DNA of 64,000 bases, from NCBI RefSeq assembly GCF_008933955.1, contig NZ_WBXO01000005.1:124001-188000 (forward strand). The letters run 5' to 3'. The translations under genes and the position numbers were made by a program. Origin of the DNA: Heliorestis acidaminivorans. GTDB lineage: Bacteria; Bacillota; Desulfitobacteriia; Heliobacteriales; Heliobacteriaceae. Positions within the stretch are counted from its first letter, which is position 1. Every line of letters begins with the position of its first letter. Positions 45,027 to 54,225 of the stretch are shown piece by piece. The notes beneath the pieces were generated by a model. It was not told the origin of the DNA. It saw only the letters and a list, made by a program, of their open reading frames with translations, and made no database searches.

Positions 45027-45635
45027 ATGATTGCGATTATTGATTACGGTATGGGTAATCTGCGGAGTGTGCAGAAAGGTTTAGAAAAAGTAGGTTACAA
45101 TGGCTTTATAACTAGTGATCCGGAGCAAGTTGTTTCTGCTAAAGCTGTTATATTACCTGGTGTAGGTGCTTTTGCTGATGCCATGGAGAATTTGCGAGAG
45201 AGTAAGTTAATTCCTGCTATTGATCAGGTAATAGAACAAGGAAAGCCTTTCATGGGCATTTGCTTAGGTTATCAGTTGATGTTTGAAGAGAGTGAAGAGG
45301 GAGGCCTTCATAAGGGGTTGTCCATTTTTCCAGGGCGGGTTCGTCGTTTGCCTCCTGGGTTGAAGGTACCTCATATGGGTTGGAATCAGCTGACGATTCG
45401 TCAAGCAAGTCCTTTGTTAGAAGGTGTACCTTCTCAGTCGGAGTTTTACTTTGTTCACTCTTATTATGTTGATCCAGCTGATCCTTCTTTGATTATTGCA
45501 ACGGCTGATTATGGCTTTGATTTTTGTGCCATTGCAGGACGAGATCATATATTTGGTGCACAGTTTCACCCTGAAAAGTCTAGTGACCTGGGTCTAAAGA
45601 TTTTACAGAACTTTGGAAGGCAGGTAGAACAATGA
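45027..45635 (+). CDS. hisH: imidazole glycerol phosphate synthase glutamine amidotransferase subunit
   Basis: Glutaminase subunit that feeds ammonia to HisF, 202 residues. Motifs: IAIIDYGMGNLRSVQKGLE, VILPGVGAFADAM, nucleophile KPFMGICLGYQLMFEES, VPHMGWNQL, FVHSYYVDP and AQFHPEKSSDLG. AAAAAAGGAGG ribosome binding site. A 93-base gap before it is the longest within the operon and holds no gene; an internal promoter is possible but not evident. Confidence 0.97.
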   Translation: MIAIIDYGMGNLRSVQKGLEKVGYNGFITSDPEQVVSAKAVILPGVGAFADAMENLRESKLIPAIDQVIEQGKPFMGICLGYQLMFEESEEGGLHKGLSIFPGRVRRLPPGLKVPHMGWNQLTIRQASPLLEGVPSQSEFYFVHSYYVDPADPSLIIATADYGFDFCAIAGRDHIFGAQFHPEKSSDLGLKILQNFGRQVEQ

Positions 45636-46384
45636 TAATTTTTCCAGCTATTGATTTAAAAGAAGGTCGCTGTGTCCGTCTTTACCAAGGACGTATGACG
45701 GAAGCAACTGTTTATAACGATGATCCGGTGTCTCAAGCTATGGCTTGGCAAGCGCAGGGAGCGCAGATGATTCATCTTGTCGATCTTGATGGTGCTTTTG
45801 AAGGCGTCCCCCAGAATATGACGGCTATTAAGGCGATTTTAGATAACCTTACTGTGGCTGTTCAAATTGGTGGGGGCATTCGTGATATGGCCACTATTGA
45901 TAAGTACTTAAACCTTGGTGTTTCTCGAATTATTTTGGGTACGGCGGCTCTTAAGAACCCCGATCTTTTTGCGACAGCCTGTGAAAAATACGGCTCCCGT
46001 ATCGTTTTGGGCTTAGACGCTCGTGACGGTTGGGTTGCCACAGATGGTTGGGCTGGTACGTCAGAAGTGACAGCTTTAGAACTAGCTGTAGAAATGAAAA
46101 AACTAGGTGCTACTCGTGTTATATATACAGACATTTCCAAAGATGGCACTATGGAAGGTCCAAACTTGAAAGCTACAGCCGATCTGGCTAGAAAAACAGG
46201 CTTAAAGTTCATCGCCTCTGGTGGCTTCGCCACTATTGATGATGTAAAAGAAGCGGCGGCTCTTCATTCTGACGGCATAGAAGGTGCAATTCTTGGTAAA
46301 TCCATTTACACAGGTTCGATAAACTTACCTGAGGCGATTAAAGTTGCCCGTTCAGCTATCGCCGGGGGGAAAGAGGTATGCTAA
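45632..46384 (+). CDS. hisA: ProFAR isomerase
   Basis: Phosphoribosylformimino-5-aminoimidazole carboxamide ribotide isomerase, a (beta-alpha)8 barrel of 250 residues. Motifs: [17 protein letters not shown] (catalytic Asp), [52 protein letters not shown] (second catalytic Asp) and [11 protein letters not shown]. Four-base overlap with hisH, seven-base overlap with hisF. Confidence 0.96.
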   Translation: MIIFPAIDLKEGRCVRLYQGRMTEATVYNDDPVSQAMAWQAQGAQMIHLVDLDGAFEGVPQNMTAIKAILDNLTVAVQIGGGIRDMATIDKYLNLGVSRIILGTAALKNPDLFATACEKYGSRIVLGLDARDGWVATDGWAGTSEVTALELAVEMKKLGATRVIYTDISKDGTMEGPNLKATADLARKTGLKFIASGGFATIDDVKEAAALHSDGIEGAILGKSIYTGSINLPEAIKVARSAIAGGKEVC

Positions 46385-47163
46385 CGAAGCGAATCATTCC
46401 CTGCTTGGATGTTCATGCAGGGCGTGTCGTCAAAGGAACCAACTTTGTCAATCTTCGTGATGCTGGTGATCCTGTAGAGTTAGCGGCTCTTTATGATCGA
46501 GAAGGCGCTGATGAATTAGTTTTTCTAGATATTACTGCTTCTTCTGATGGTCGCGCTATTATGCTAGATGTGGTTCGTCGCACTGCAGAAGAAGTTTTTA
46601 TCCCTTTTACTGTCGGCGGTGGTCTTCGTACAGTAGAAGATATTCGAGAAATGCTCAAAGCTGGCGCTGATAAGGTTTCATTAAACACATCGGCTGTACA
46701 GACACCAGAGTTAATCGAAGAAAGTGCGAAGAAATTTGGCACTCAATGTATAGTAGTAGCTATTGATGCTCGGAGACGCCGTAACGAAGCAGGAGAGACT
46801 ACAGAAGGTTGGGAAGTCTACATCCATGGAGGACGAACACCAACTGGCTTAGATGTTCTCGAATGGGCTCAAAAAGTAGAAAGCTTAGGTGCAGGAGAAA
46901 TTCTACTGACTAGTATGGATTGTGACGGCACCAAAGATGGCTACGATATTGCCCTATGTCGCACCATCAGTGAAGCTCTTACTATTCCTGTCATAGCTTC
47001 AGGTGGTGTAGGTAATTTGGAACATATCTATGAAGGACTAACAGAAGGAAAAGCTGATGCGGCGCTGGCCGCTTCAATTTTCCATTACAAGGAATATACG
47101 ATTCGAGAATCAAAGGCCTTCTTAGAAGAGAGAGGAGTGCCTGTACGACGATGGCACCGCTAA
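46378..47163 (+). CDS. hisF: imidazole glycerol phosphate synthase cyclase subunit
   Basis: Cyclase/lyase barrel partner of HisH, 261 residues. Motifs: [20 protein letters not shown] (catalytic Asp), [52 protein letters not shown] (second Asp) and [27 protein letters not shown] ribosome binding site inside hisA. Overlaps hisIE by 13 bases. Confidence 0.97.
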   Translation: MLTKRIIPCLDVHAGRVVKGTNFVNLRDAGDPVELAALYDREGADELVFLDITASSDGRAIMLDVVRRTAEEVFIPFTVGGGLRTVEDIREMLKAGADKVSLNTSAVQTPELIEESAKKFGTQCIVVAIDARRRRNEAGETTEGWEVYIHGGRTPTGLDVLEWAQKVESLGAGEILLTSMDCDGTKDGYDIALCRTISEALTIPVIASGGVGNLEHIYEGLTEGKADAALAASIFHYKEYTIRESKAFLEERGVPVRRWHR

Positions 47164-47825
47164 AGATAGCCAAAGAGAAGCTAGAAAAAGTAAAATACGA
47201 CCCTCAGGGACTCGTTACAGCTATTATTCAAGACTACCAGGATGGACGAGTTTTGATGGTAGCTTATATGAATCAAGAATCTCTAGAAAAAACTATCGAG
47301 ACAGGACAAACTTACTTTTATAGTCGTAGTCGTCAATCTTTGTGGCATAAAGGTGAAACTTCCGGCCATATTCAAATTGTAAAATCAATGGAAATCGATT
47401 GCGATGGCGATGCTCTACTTTTTCAAGTAGAACAAGTGGGAGTTGCCTGTCACGAAGGAATACGCTCTTGCTTCCGACCTGTAGACTCCTCTCAGCCTAT
47501 GAGCACAGAAGTAACGGAGCAAGCGACTCAAGATCAAAAGGCTGAGCTTGGAGAAGTCCTAGCAGGTCTCAGTCAAGTTATTGCTCAACGTAAAGAAGAG
47601 ATGCCTGAAGGTTCTTATACAACCTACCTTTTTACTAAAGGTCAAGATAAGATACTCAAAAAAATTGGCGAAGAAGCGGCTGAAGTGATTATTGCTTCGA
47701 AAAACAACGAAGCAGAAGAACTAATCTATGAAAGTTGCGATCTTCTTTATCACCTCTTAGTGCTATTGCGTCATCAAAATATTGAGCTTTCCGACCTAGC
47801 GCAGGAATTAAATAAAAGAAGATGA
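47151..47825 (+). CDS. hisIE: bifunctional phosphoribosyl-AMP cyclohydrolase / phosphoribosyl-ATP pyrophosphatase
   Basis: Fused enzyme for steps two and three of histidine synthesis, 224 residues. HisI part (to about residue 115): [36 protein letters not shown] and the zinc-site stretch [19 protein letters not shown]. HisE part: a MazG-like helical domain with [20 protein letters not shown] and [20 protein letters not shown]. Last gene of hisZGDCBHAF-IE, followed by a terminator. Confidence 0.96.
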   Translation: MAPLKIAKEKLEKVKYDPQGLVTAIIQDYQDGRVLMVAYMNQESLEKTIETGQTYFYSRSRQSLWHKGETSGHIQIVKSMEIDCDGDALLFQVEQVGVACHEGIRSCFRPVDSSQPMSTEVTEQATQDQKAELGEVLAGLSQVIAQRKEEMPEGSYTTYLFTKGQDKILKKIGEEAAEVIIASKNNEAEELIYESCDLLYHLLVLLRHQNIELSDLAQELNKRR

Positions 47826-47842
47826 AAATAAAGACTATGGAA

Positions 47843-47873
47843 GATTCAGTGAACTTACACTGAGTCTTTTTTT
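47843..47873 (+). terminator. his operon terminator
   Basis: Arms GATTCAGTG/CACTGAGTC with one G-T pair and a 6-base loop, then TTTTTTT. Confidence 0.85.
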
Positions 47874-47949
47874 ATTTGCCTTTTGATTCATAGCTTTCTT
47901 TCTTCTCTTCCATACTAAAGAATAAAGAAGCTAGGAAGGAGATAGTAAG

Positions 47950-48204
47950 GTGAGTAGAGCTATTGTCGCAAATAGAGAAGATGCAATAAAAAGCTTACGT
48001 TCGATTATCAAGCAACTAGAAAATGGGGCTTTTCGTGTTGGCGATGCCAAAGTAGAAATTCCAGAAGAATTTTTATTATCCGTAAAGTTTCGCCGTGGTG
48101 AACATCAAGGACTAGAGATTCGCTTAGCTTGGGATATTATCGAAGAAGAAGAAATTATTGAAGAAGACAAACATGATCGAATCTGGCATAACGTACTCCA
48201 CTAA
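47950..48204 (+). CDS. amphi-Trp domain-like small protein
   Basis: 84 residues. SLRSIIKQLENGAFRVGDAK and VEIPEEFLLSVKFRRG followed by LEIRLAWDI show the pattern of the amphi-Trp domain: helix, Gly-x-Phe, beta strands with hydrophobic alternation, and a late Trp. The tail is acidic (EEEEIIEEDKHD). GTG start behind AGGAAGGAGA. No function is known for the domain. A second copy of this family lies at about 25.7 kb. Confidence 0.7.
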   Translation: MSRAIVANREDAIKSLRSIIKQLENGAFRVGDAKVEIPEEFLLSVKFRRGEHQGLEIRLAWDIIEEEEIIEEDKHDRIWHNVLH

Positions 48205-48304
48205 AAGCGAAAAAAACAAGATTATGACGACCGATTTCACCTATACATGATAAGGAAAATATAGTAACATCTTGTTTATCAGGATATGAAATGGGGTATT
48301 TCAC

Positions 48305-48532
48305 ATGACTTGGAAGAGTAAAGAAGAAGTACAACTGTCCATCGACGCTATCAAGCTTATGGCAGAACAGCATGAGGAACTACCACAATATGTTGTGGAC
48401 ATATTTCACAGCAAGATTGAGTCTTCAGAAGAAGCTATGGTTTTAGAGTTTTATAAGAGCCTAGAAGAAGATTTAGCAGATATGCTTCGCTTTTTTGCCC
48501 CTCAGGGAGAGCAAGAAGCAAGCTCCAGTTAA
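48305..48532 (+). CDS. small acidic helical hypothetical protein (75 residues)
   Basis: Not recognised. ATG at 48305, with ATGGGG about ten bases upstream as a weak ribosome binding site. The product is acidic and predicted helical: EEVQLSIDAIKLMAEQHEEL, then VVDIFHSKIESSEEAMVLEF, then LADMLRFFAP. No signal or membrane segment. It is followed by a terminator hairpin near 48606. Confidence 0.6.
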   Translation: MTWKSKEEVQLSIDAIKLMAEQHEELPQYVVDIFHSKIESSEEAMVLEFYKSLEEDLADMLRFFAPQGEQEASSS

Positions 48533-48605
48533 TTCTAATAACTTAGGGTCAGTTCATTATAAAGTTATATTCTCCATAAAGGTTAAAAGAATAAAGATAC
48601 GAAAG

Positions 48606-48638
48606 AAGGTAGTTGAAAAAGAATCAACTGCCTTTTTT
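48606..48638 (+). terminator. intrinsic terminator
   Basis: Arms AAGGTAGTTGA and TCAACTGCCTT with one wobble pair, 7-base loop, followed by T residues. Confidence 0.8.
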
Positions 48639-48742
48639 GTCTTTTCATACTACTTAGATAGGTCTTGCCATAAAGGGAGAGAATAAGTTGTACTCCAATT
48701 CTGGCAATGCTAGAATAAGAAAAAAAGAAAGGGCGTTCCTTC

Positions 48743-49687
48743 TTGAATGATAGAAATACTCCTCTACTTTGGGGAGACAAACGGTATCATGCTTTTAACT
48801 ACCACTTAAGAGAACTTTTCGGAGAAAAAGTAATGAAAATTTCTCTTAACGCTGGGTTATCTTGTCCCAATCGTGATGGGACAATCAGTAGTGGTGGTTG
48901 TGTGTTTTGCTGTCCTCAGGGTTCGGGAGCTTGTGCTGGTGATCCGGAGCAAGCAATTACTCAACAGTTTAGGGCTATACGAGAAAGGATTCAAAAAAAA
49001 TGGCCTCGAGGTAAATATTTAGCCTATTTTCAAGCTTACACAAATACGTATGCTGATCCCGCCTATCTAAAAAGTATTTATGAAGAAGCTTTAGCACAAG
49101 AAGATGTTGTGGGGCTTTCCATCTCAACAAGACCAGACTGTTTACCAGAAGAGATTCTCGATCTACTTGCTGAACTTAATAAAAAAACATATCTCTGGGT
49201 AGAAATGGGCTTGCAAAGCATTCATGATAAAACGCTAGAACGTATCAATAGAGGTCACGATAGTACTGCTTTTTACGAGGCTTTACAACGACTGCGCTCT
49301 CGTGGAATAAGAACTTGTGCCCATATAATTCTCGGCTTACCTGGTGAAAGTGAAGCAGAGATGTTACAGACAGGACAAGCCGTAGCAGATATGGATATTC
49401 AAGGACTTAAGTTTCACGTTCTTCATTTGATGAAAGGTACAGCCTTAGTTGAAGACTATGAAGCAGGAAGATTTTCTTTTTTAGAACGGGAAAGATACAT
49501 TAACATGGTTGCTGATATATTGGAAATATTACCACCTTCTGTCGTTATACAACGTTTAACAGGCGATGCACCTCGTCATCTTTTGCTAGGCCCTTCTTGG
49601 GTATCTAATAAGTGGCAAGTCCTGCAAGGAATTGATGATTTATTACGAGAGCGTCACAGCTGGCAAGGAAAAAATCAACATTTCTAA
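48743..49687 (+). CDS. TIGR01212-family radical SAM protein (YtqA-like)
   Basis: Radical SAM protein of 314 residues. The 4Fe-4S site is the family's spaced cysteine pattern CPNRDGTISSGGCVFC rather than plain CxxxCxxC. Other motifs: KYLAYFQAYTNTYA, GLSISTRPDCLPEEI, WVEMGLQSIHDKTLERINRG, AHIILGLPGESEAEML and VIQRLTGDAPRHLL. The family resembles Elp3/HemN-like enzymes in its core; the substrate is not known. TTG start used with GGGCG upstream, a weak site. Confidence 0.9.
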   Translation: MNDRNTPLLWGDKRYHAFNYHLRELFGEKVMKISLNAGLSCPNRDGTISSGGCVFCCPQGSGACAGDPEQAITQQFRAIRERIQKKWPRGKYLAYFQAYTNTYADPAYLKSIYEEALAQEDVVGLSISTRPDCLPEEILDLLAELNKKTYLWVEMGLQSIHDKTLERINRGHDSTAFYEALQRLRSRGIRTCAHIILGLPGESEAEMLQTGQAVADMDIQGLKFHVLHLMKGTALVEDYEAGRFSFLERERYINMVADILEILPPSVVIQRLTGDAPRHLLLGPSWVSNKWQVLQGIDDLLRERHSWQGKNQHF

Positions 49688-49881
49688 CAAAGTAAAAATA
49701 CAATATAAAAAAAGGAAATTAAGACTTTAATATAGAATCATTGGAAGCAATGACCAAAAAGTAATTACTCTTTCAATAAAGAAAGACAGTCTCAGAAGAA
49801 TATTTACAATTTCATGATGATATTAGAATATATTACAAGAAATAGAGAAAAGAGGACGAAGCGAAATAAGGGTGTGAGTTA

Positions 49882-50916
49882 ATGAACAAGGAAGGTCAAG
49901 AAAAATCACGATTGCGATGCCATGACTCTGAAAACTTATCAACAAAAGAAGCGCCACTAATGTCTAAGTGGGCCGCCTTTATTGAAAAAACAGAATCCAA
50001 AATAGCAGGTCTAGATAATCCATGGAAGCATTGGCAAACAGTGCTTGCTTATCTGCCTGGCGGGATGGTTTTAGTAGATGCTAATCTACAAGTTGTAGAA
50101 GTAAATGATGACTTCTGTCAAAGCTTTTGCAATCTGAAAGCTGAAGAAATTCGAGGCCGCTTGCTTATGGAATTTCATCAGGGAGAAGAGCGAAAACGTC
50201 TTGAGAATATAATTAACTCTATTTCATCGGGAACAGTGCGTGGTCCTGAATATTTTCGTAAGAAAATAGGCGAACATATCTACTGGTGTAGTATACGTCC
50301 AGTTTTTCAAGACAATAGCTTTACTGGTTTAGTTATGAACTCTATGGATGTAACAGAGTTGGAAATGGAGCGGCAAAAAGCAGAGATATTGGCATCTACA
50401 GATTGTTTGACGGGATTATTAAATCGACGGGCCTTTATGGATCGTTTTTTTATAGAACTACAGAGGTCTATGCGTAATAAAGAGCCATTAAGCGTAATCA
50501 TTACTGACATCGATGCCTTCAAGGCTATTAATGATCATTATGGACACCAAGTTGGCGATGTAGTTTTACAAGCTTTTGCCACAGCGCTAAAAAATTCTTG
50601 CCGACCTTACGATCATGTAGGTCGTTATGGAGGAGAAGAGTTTATAGTTTGCTTACCTGCTACGGATAAGTCAGAAGCTGTTAAAGTTACGGAAAGGTTG
50701 CGCAATAGCATTAATGAATTGGTAGTTGTTTTACCGAATACATCACCACCAGAAACGCTTACTATTCATGCTAGTTTTGGTATAGCTGTAGCTGAAACTG
50801 AAGAAGACAGGGAGATAGATCGACTTATTAAGCAAGCTGATCAAGCTATGTACTGTGCCAAAAAAGCAGGTGGCAACGGTGTTGTCTTAGGATCAGAAAA
50901 GCTCGAGCGACTTTAA
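49882..50916 (+). CDS. PAS-GGDEF diguanylate cyclase
   Basis: Probable soluble cyclic-di-GMP synthase, 344 residues. A PAS domain (VLAYLPGGMVLVDANLQVVE to about residue 160) precedes a GGDEF domain with ASTDCLTGLLNRRAFMD, ITDIDAFKAINDHYGHQVGD and the active-site GRYGGEEF near residue 248. RPYD, five residues before GGEEF, is a complete allosteric inhibition site. No membrane helix. Could regulate the pilus operon, but no link is shown in sequence. ATG behind AAGGGTG. Confidence 0.93.
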   Translation: MNKEGQEKSRLRCHDSENLSTKEAPLMSKWAAFIEKTESKIAGLDNPWKHWQTVLAYLPGGMVLVDANLQVVEVNDDFCQSFCNLKAEEIRGRLLMEFHQGEERKRLENIINSISSGTVRGPEYFRKKIGEHIYWCSIRPVFQDNSFTGLVMNSMDVTELEMERQKAEILASTDCLTGLLNRRAFMDRFFIELQRSMRNKEPLSVIITDIDAFKAINDHYGHQVGDVVLQAFATALKNSCRPYDHVGRYGGEEFIVCLPATDKSEAVKVTERLRNSINELVVVLPNTSPPETLTIHASFGIAVAETEEDREIDRLIKQADQAMYCAKKAGGNGVVLGSEKLERL

Positions 50917-50937
50917 GTGCTCGGGCTTTTCTTTTAT
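50897..50937 (+). terminator. intrinsic terminator overlapping the cyclase stop
   Basis: Arms AAAAGCTCGAGC/GCTCGGGCTTTT with one G-T pair, followed by CTTTTATT. The 5' arm lies inside the coding region. Confidence 0.8.
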
Positions 50938-50948
50938 TAAGGGCTATT

Positions 50949-51554
50949 TTAGGGCGTTGTAATAAGGCGCATCCACAGATAAAGTAACCAGGAAGCGTGG
51001 CGCTGTTCATCCATGGCGGCAGAGGAAAAGACTTTGGAAATATAAGGATCTGTGGCCATTTCCGAGATGGCCTGATAGTTTGCGACCGATTGCAACTCAT
51101 CGCGAATAGCCATTTGCAGTCCTGCTGCATATGTGGCTGGTAAAGGTCCTGCAGAGACTTTAGGTTGACGATTAGTTAGGCTTCTATAGATATCTACGAA
51201 AGTGCGGTAATGATCTCTTCTTTCTTCAGCAAGAATATCACGAATAATCTGTCTTGCTTCCATCGTTGGCGCTAACTCTGCTAAGCGAGTGTAAAACTGA
51301 ACAGCTTGAAACTCGTCTACAATAGCTTTAGCAATTTTATCAGTCAAGGGAGAGCTAGGTCGATGGTGATCATGATGATCGTGGTGATGATCATGGTGAT
51401 GGTGGCGATCATGTGGACTATGCTCTTGGTGAGGATGCCCATTGTGGTCAGGTCCTGAAGGATGCTTAGCTTTATGAGAATCATAGCTATGAGTTAGATT
51501 TGGGTTAGCATACTGATAAAGCCGCTCGTAAGAAGAATCGTCAAAGCCTGCCAT
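50949..51554 (-). CDS. His-rich ferritin-like protein
   Basis: Ferritin-like four-helix protein of 201 residues. The N-terminal 65 residues are a hydrophilic extension ending in a histidine/aspartate tract (HHHHDHHHDHHDHH). The C-terminal 130 residues hold carboxylate/His motifs of a di-iron or di-manganese site: VDEFQAVQFYTRLAE, EERRDHYRTF, RDELQSVANYQ and MDEQRHASWLL. AGGAAGGAGG ribosome binding site. No obvious partner gene. It may handle oxidative stress or store metal; the His tract suggests nickel, zinc or copper binding. Confidence 0.82.
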   Translation of the reverse strand: MAGFDDSSYERLYQYANPNLTHSYDSHKAKHPSGPDHNGHPHQEHSPHDRHHHHDHHHDHHDHHRPSSPLTDKIAKAIVDEFQAVQFYTRLAELAPTMEARQIIRDILAEERRDHYRTFVDIYRSLTNRQPKVSAGPLPATYAAGLQMAIRDELQSVANYQAISEMATDPYISKVFSSAAMDEQRHASWLLYLWMRLITTP

Positions 51555-51705
51555 TACATAACCTCCTTCCTTAGAGGAAGTAATAACTCAAATATCCCTT
51601 TGTATTGTATGTAGGAAGAATCAAAGGGTGTAACAGAGATTTTCTTACAGTAGTATAAAAAGCATTTTTATGGTACTCTTTAAGTTGTTTAAATAATGTT
51701 TAACC

Positions 51706-53127
51706 ATGAAAGTAGGTACGATATTGACAGGGCGACAAATTCGCATACTGATCACCTTTCTTTCAGGCGTATTCTTAGGAGCACTCGATCAAAATATTTT
51801 AGGTCCTGCCCTGACGTCCATTATTCGGGATTTTAATATTTCTCCTAAGTGGGGAGTATGGGCTGTCACAGTTTATACACTCATGTATGCTGTATCTATG
51901 CCCATTACAGCCAAAATTGCAGATAAATTTGGACGACGCAAAGTATTTATGGTCGGGATAACCCTTTTTGCTTTAGGTTCTCTAATAAGTGGCCTTTCTG
52001 ACAATCTATATCAACTATTAATAGGACGAGCTATTCAAGCTATCGGAGGCGGCGGCATTTTACCTATTGCTGTAGCTGAGATTGGACTAGCTTTTCCCAA
52101 AGAACAGCGAGGCAAAGCTTTAGGTCTCTATGGAGCTACTTGGGGCATTGCGTCTATTACAGCGCCCTTACTAGGTGGCTTCTTCGTAGAACATTTATCC
52201 TGGCCCTGGCTCTTCTGGGTCAATATTCCTGCAGTTATGGTCATACTTTTACTAGCATTTACTTTGCCAGAAAATGCTGAAACTAGTGAGCGTCAATTTA
52301 AAGCCATGGATATCAAAGGCTCTATGCTTACTGGTGCTATTATCTTTTGCTTTATGTTAGGCTTAAGTCATATTCAAGGACATCTTGGGATTACTGGTAT
52401 ATTTAAGCCTAATGTCTATCTATTTCTGTTAGCAGGTATGGCTTTATTACCCCTACTCATTTATGTAGAAAAAAGAGCAGAAGATCCTGTCATCAACTTG
52501 AAGTTTTTTCAGAATAGTAGCCTCACCATAGTCTTTCTCATGGCTCTCTTATCTGGTGTGGTCATGATGTCTATTCTTTTCTTACCAGCTTATGTGGAGT
52601 ACGTTTTAGACTTCCCTGCCGGTCGAGCTTCCTATATGGTTCTTCCCCTGGCTATGGCTAGTGTGATTACTTCTCCCTTAGGCGGTGCTATTGCTGACCG
52701 CTTTGGGGCACCAAAAGCAATTTTCTTTGGCTTCACTAGCAGTACAATTGGCTCAATTATCCTAGCGCTACTAGCTTCTTCTGTCTTGCCAATTTCTTTA
52801 GAAACAGTGATACCTCTTGTTATGGCCACCATAGGACTAGTATTTCTTGGAGCTGGCTTAGGTCTAGTCATTGGTTCTCCCTTAAACTTACTAGTTATAG
52901 GACAAGTTGATCGACAAGAAGTTACTAGTGGACTTGCTGTCATGACGGTAATTCGCTCCCTAGGTAACACTTTAGGGCCTGTTATTATGGGTGGTTTACT
53001 AGCCACAGCCACAGCGCTCGGTCATCCAAGAGAAGGTTTTACTGATATCTTTTTCGTTGTTACTTTTGTAAGCCTACTGGGCATGATCTTAACTATATCC
53101 TTGAAAAGAATACAAAAAAGTGCATAA
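51706..53127 (+). CDS. MFS drug:H+ antiporter-2 (EmrB/QacA-type, 14-helix) exporter
   Basis: 473-residue multidrug-type exporter. Helix 1 carries FLGALDQNILGPALTSII (the D-x-x-I/V-x-x-A-L motif of DHA2 proteins), the loop motif is AKIADKFGRRKVFMVG, and motif C-like GATWGIASITAPLLGGFFVE follows. The ATG at 51706 has almost no ribosome binding site; TTG at 51724 follows AGTAGG and would shorten the N-terminus by six residues. It is closed by an unusual long hairpin that overlaps the next gene's ribosome binding site. Substrate unknown. Confidence 0.9.
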   Translation: MKVGTILTGRQIRILITFLSGVFLGALDQNILGPALTSIIRDFNISPKWGVWAVTVYTLMYAVSMPITAKIADKFGRRKVFMVGITLFALGSLISGLSDNLYQLLIGRAIQAIGGGGILPIAVAEIGLAFPKEQRGKALGLYGATWGIASITAPLLGGFFVEHLSWPWLFWVNIPAVMVILLLAFTLPENAETSERQFKAMDIKGSMLTGAIIFCFMLGLSHIQGHLGITGIFKPNVYLFLLAGMALLPLLIYVEKRAEDPVINLKFFQNSSLTIVFLMALLSGVVMMSILFLPAYVEYVLDFPAGRASYMVLPLAMASVITSPLGGAIADRFGAPKAIFFGFTSSTIGSIILALLASSVLPISLETVIPLVMATIGLVFLGAGLGLVIGSPLNLLVIGQVDRQEVTSGLAVMTVIRSLGNTLGPVIMGGLLATATALGHPREGFTDIFFVVTFVSLLGMILTISLKRIQKSA

Positions 53128-53199
53128 AAAAACCTCCTGCCGGTCACACTGAACCATAAAAGCTTATGGTTAGGAAATGCTGTGCAGGAGGTTTTTTTT
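53126..53199 (+). promoter_or_regulatory. terminator-like hairpin that contains the next gene's ribosome binding site
   Basis: Outer arms AAAAAACCTCCTGC (53127-53140) and GCAGGAGGTTTTTT (53184-53197), with an inner perfect hairpin AACCATAA-AAGC-TTATGGTT (about 53152-53171). The structure ends in eight T. The 3' arm GCAGGAGG is also the ribosome binding site of GTG 53200, eight bases away, so folding would both end transcription of the exporter gene and hide the downstream start. Confidence 0.75.
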
Positions 53200-54225
53200 G
53201 TGGATAAAGATCCTAAGCAGAAAAAAAATGAACCTATAGGAGACAAAGAGATTTCTCATACTGAGACTCATAGAGCTGATAGGAATAAAGAAGCAGAAGC
53301 AAAAGAGCATAAAGTAGAAGGTCATAAAGCAAGAATGGACCGAGAAGATGAAAAGAAAGACAGAATTGAAGAAAGAAAAGATGATCGAAGCAAGTGGATT
53401 GCAGGCGCTGTAGCGGCTGTCTTGTTAGTTGGTCTTTTTACGATGACACCGTTACGACAAGCGGCCGCTGATTTTCTAGCTCAATTTCGAGCCCAGCGCA
53501 TTGAAATTGTAGAAGTTAATCCTCAACAAATGCAACATCTAGCTCAAAATATTCAAACACAAGTAGGCGAAATTGATTTACAGCAATTTGGTAAAGTTGA
53601 TGTGCGAGAAAAGCCAGTACAAAACCAATTGCCGCTGGCCGAAGCAAGAAAGCAGATACCTTTTCCTGTGAAGACACCAGCTTTTGTACCGGAGCTTTTT
53701 CGTCTTAATGAACCGGTGACCATACACCAGGGAGGTCACGTAGCTTTTACTCTTGATGTAAATCAAGTAAACGCCTTGTTGCAACAGTTAGGGGCGCAGA
53801 CTTTACTGCCAGAAAATCTGCAAAATAAAACTTTTGAGATCGCTGTTCCTAAAGGTATTCGCATGCAATATATACATGCTGACGAAGAACAGCAGTTTAA
53901 TATTAGCCAGTTCAATAGCCCTGAGATCAATGTGCCCGGCGGTGTCGATGAAATAGCAGTGCGAAATGCTTTGTTAGACTTACCAGTATTACCAGAAGAG
54001 CTAAGAAGCCAGTTAGCGGCCATCGATGACTGGAAAAATACAGCTATTGTTCCTTATGTTGAAGGGCAGATGGATCGCTTAGAGATTAATGGACAAGAAG
54101 CGCTTTACGGTCTATCACCTAGAGGTATGGGTCACCTTATGTGGATGGACAATGGTGTAATCATGCAAATGCATGGTAATTTGGATAAAGAAACATTGAT
54201 TCAAATCGCTCAGTCTCTACGGTGA
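53200..54225 (+). CDS. membrane-anchored hypothetical protein, anti-sigma/DUF4367-like
   Basis: About 341 residues. A very charged, His- and Lys/Glu-rich cytoplasmic stretch (to about residue 65), one membrane helix (WIAGAVAAVLLVGLFTM), then an extracytoplasmic domain with ARKQIPFPVKTPAFVPELF, a pattern like DUF4367 or anti-sigma sensor domains, and MGHLMWMDNGVIMQMHG. GTG at 53200 is used because GCAGGAGG is eight bases upstream. Its stop overlaps the ABC ATPase start, so it probably modulates or senses for that transporter. Family assignment is tentative. Confidence 0.68.
   Translation: MDKDPKQKKNEPIGDKEISHTETHRADRNKEAEAKEHKVEGHKARMDREDEKKDRIEERKDDRSKWIAGAVAAVLLVGLFTMTPLRQAAADFLAQFRAQRIEIVEVNPQQMQHLAQNIQTQVGEIDLQQFGKVDVREKPVQNQLPLAEARKQIPFPVKTPAFVPELFRLNEPVTIHQGGHVAFTLDVNQVNALLQQLGAQTLLPENLQNKTFEIAVPKGIRMQYIHADEEQQFNISQFNSPEINVPGGVDEIAVRNALLDLPVLPEELRSQLAAIDDWKNTAIVPYVEGQMDRLEINGQEALYGLSPRGMGHLMWMDNGVIMQMHGNLDKETLIQIAQSLR

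Noticed and set aside
48495..48686. A 63-codon plus-strand frame overlapping the end of the 75-residue gene.
   Set aside because: It covers the terminator hairpin, has no ribosome binding site and is compositionally odd.
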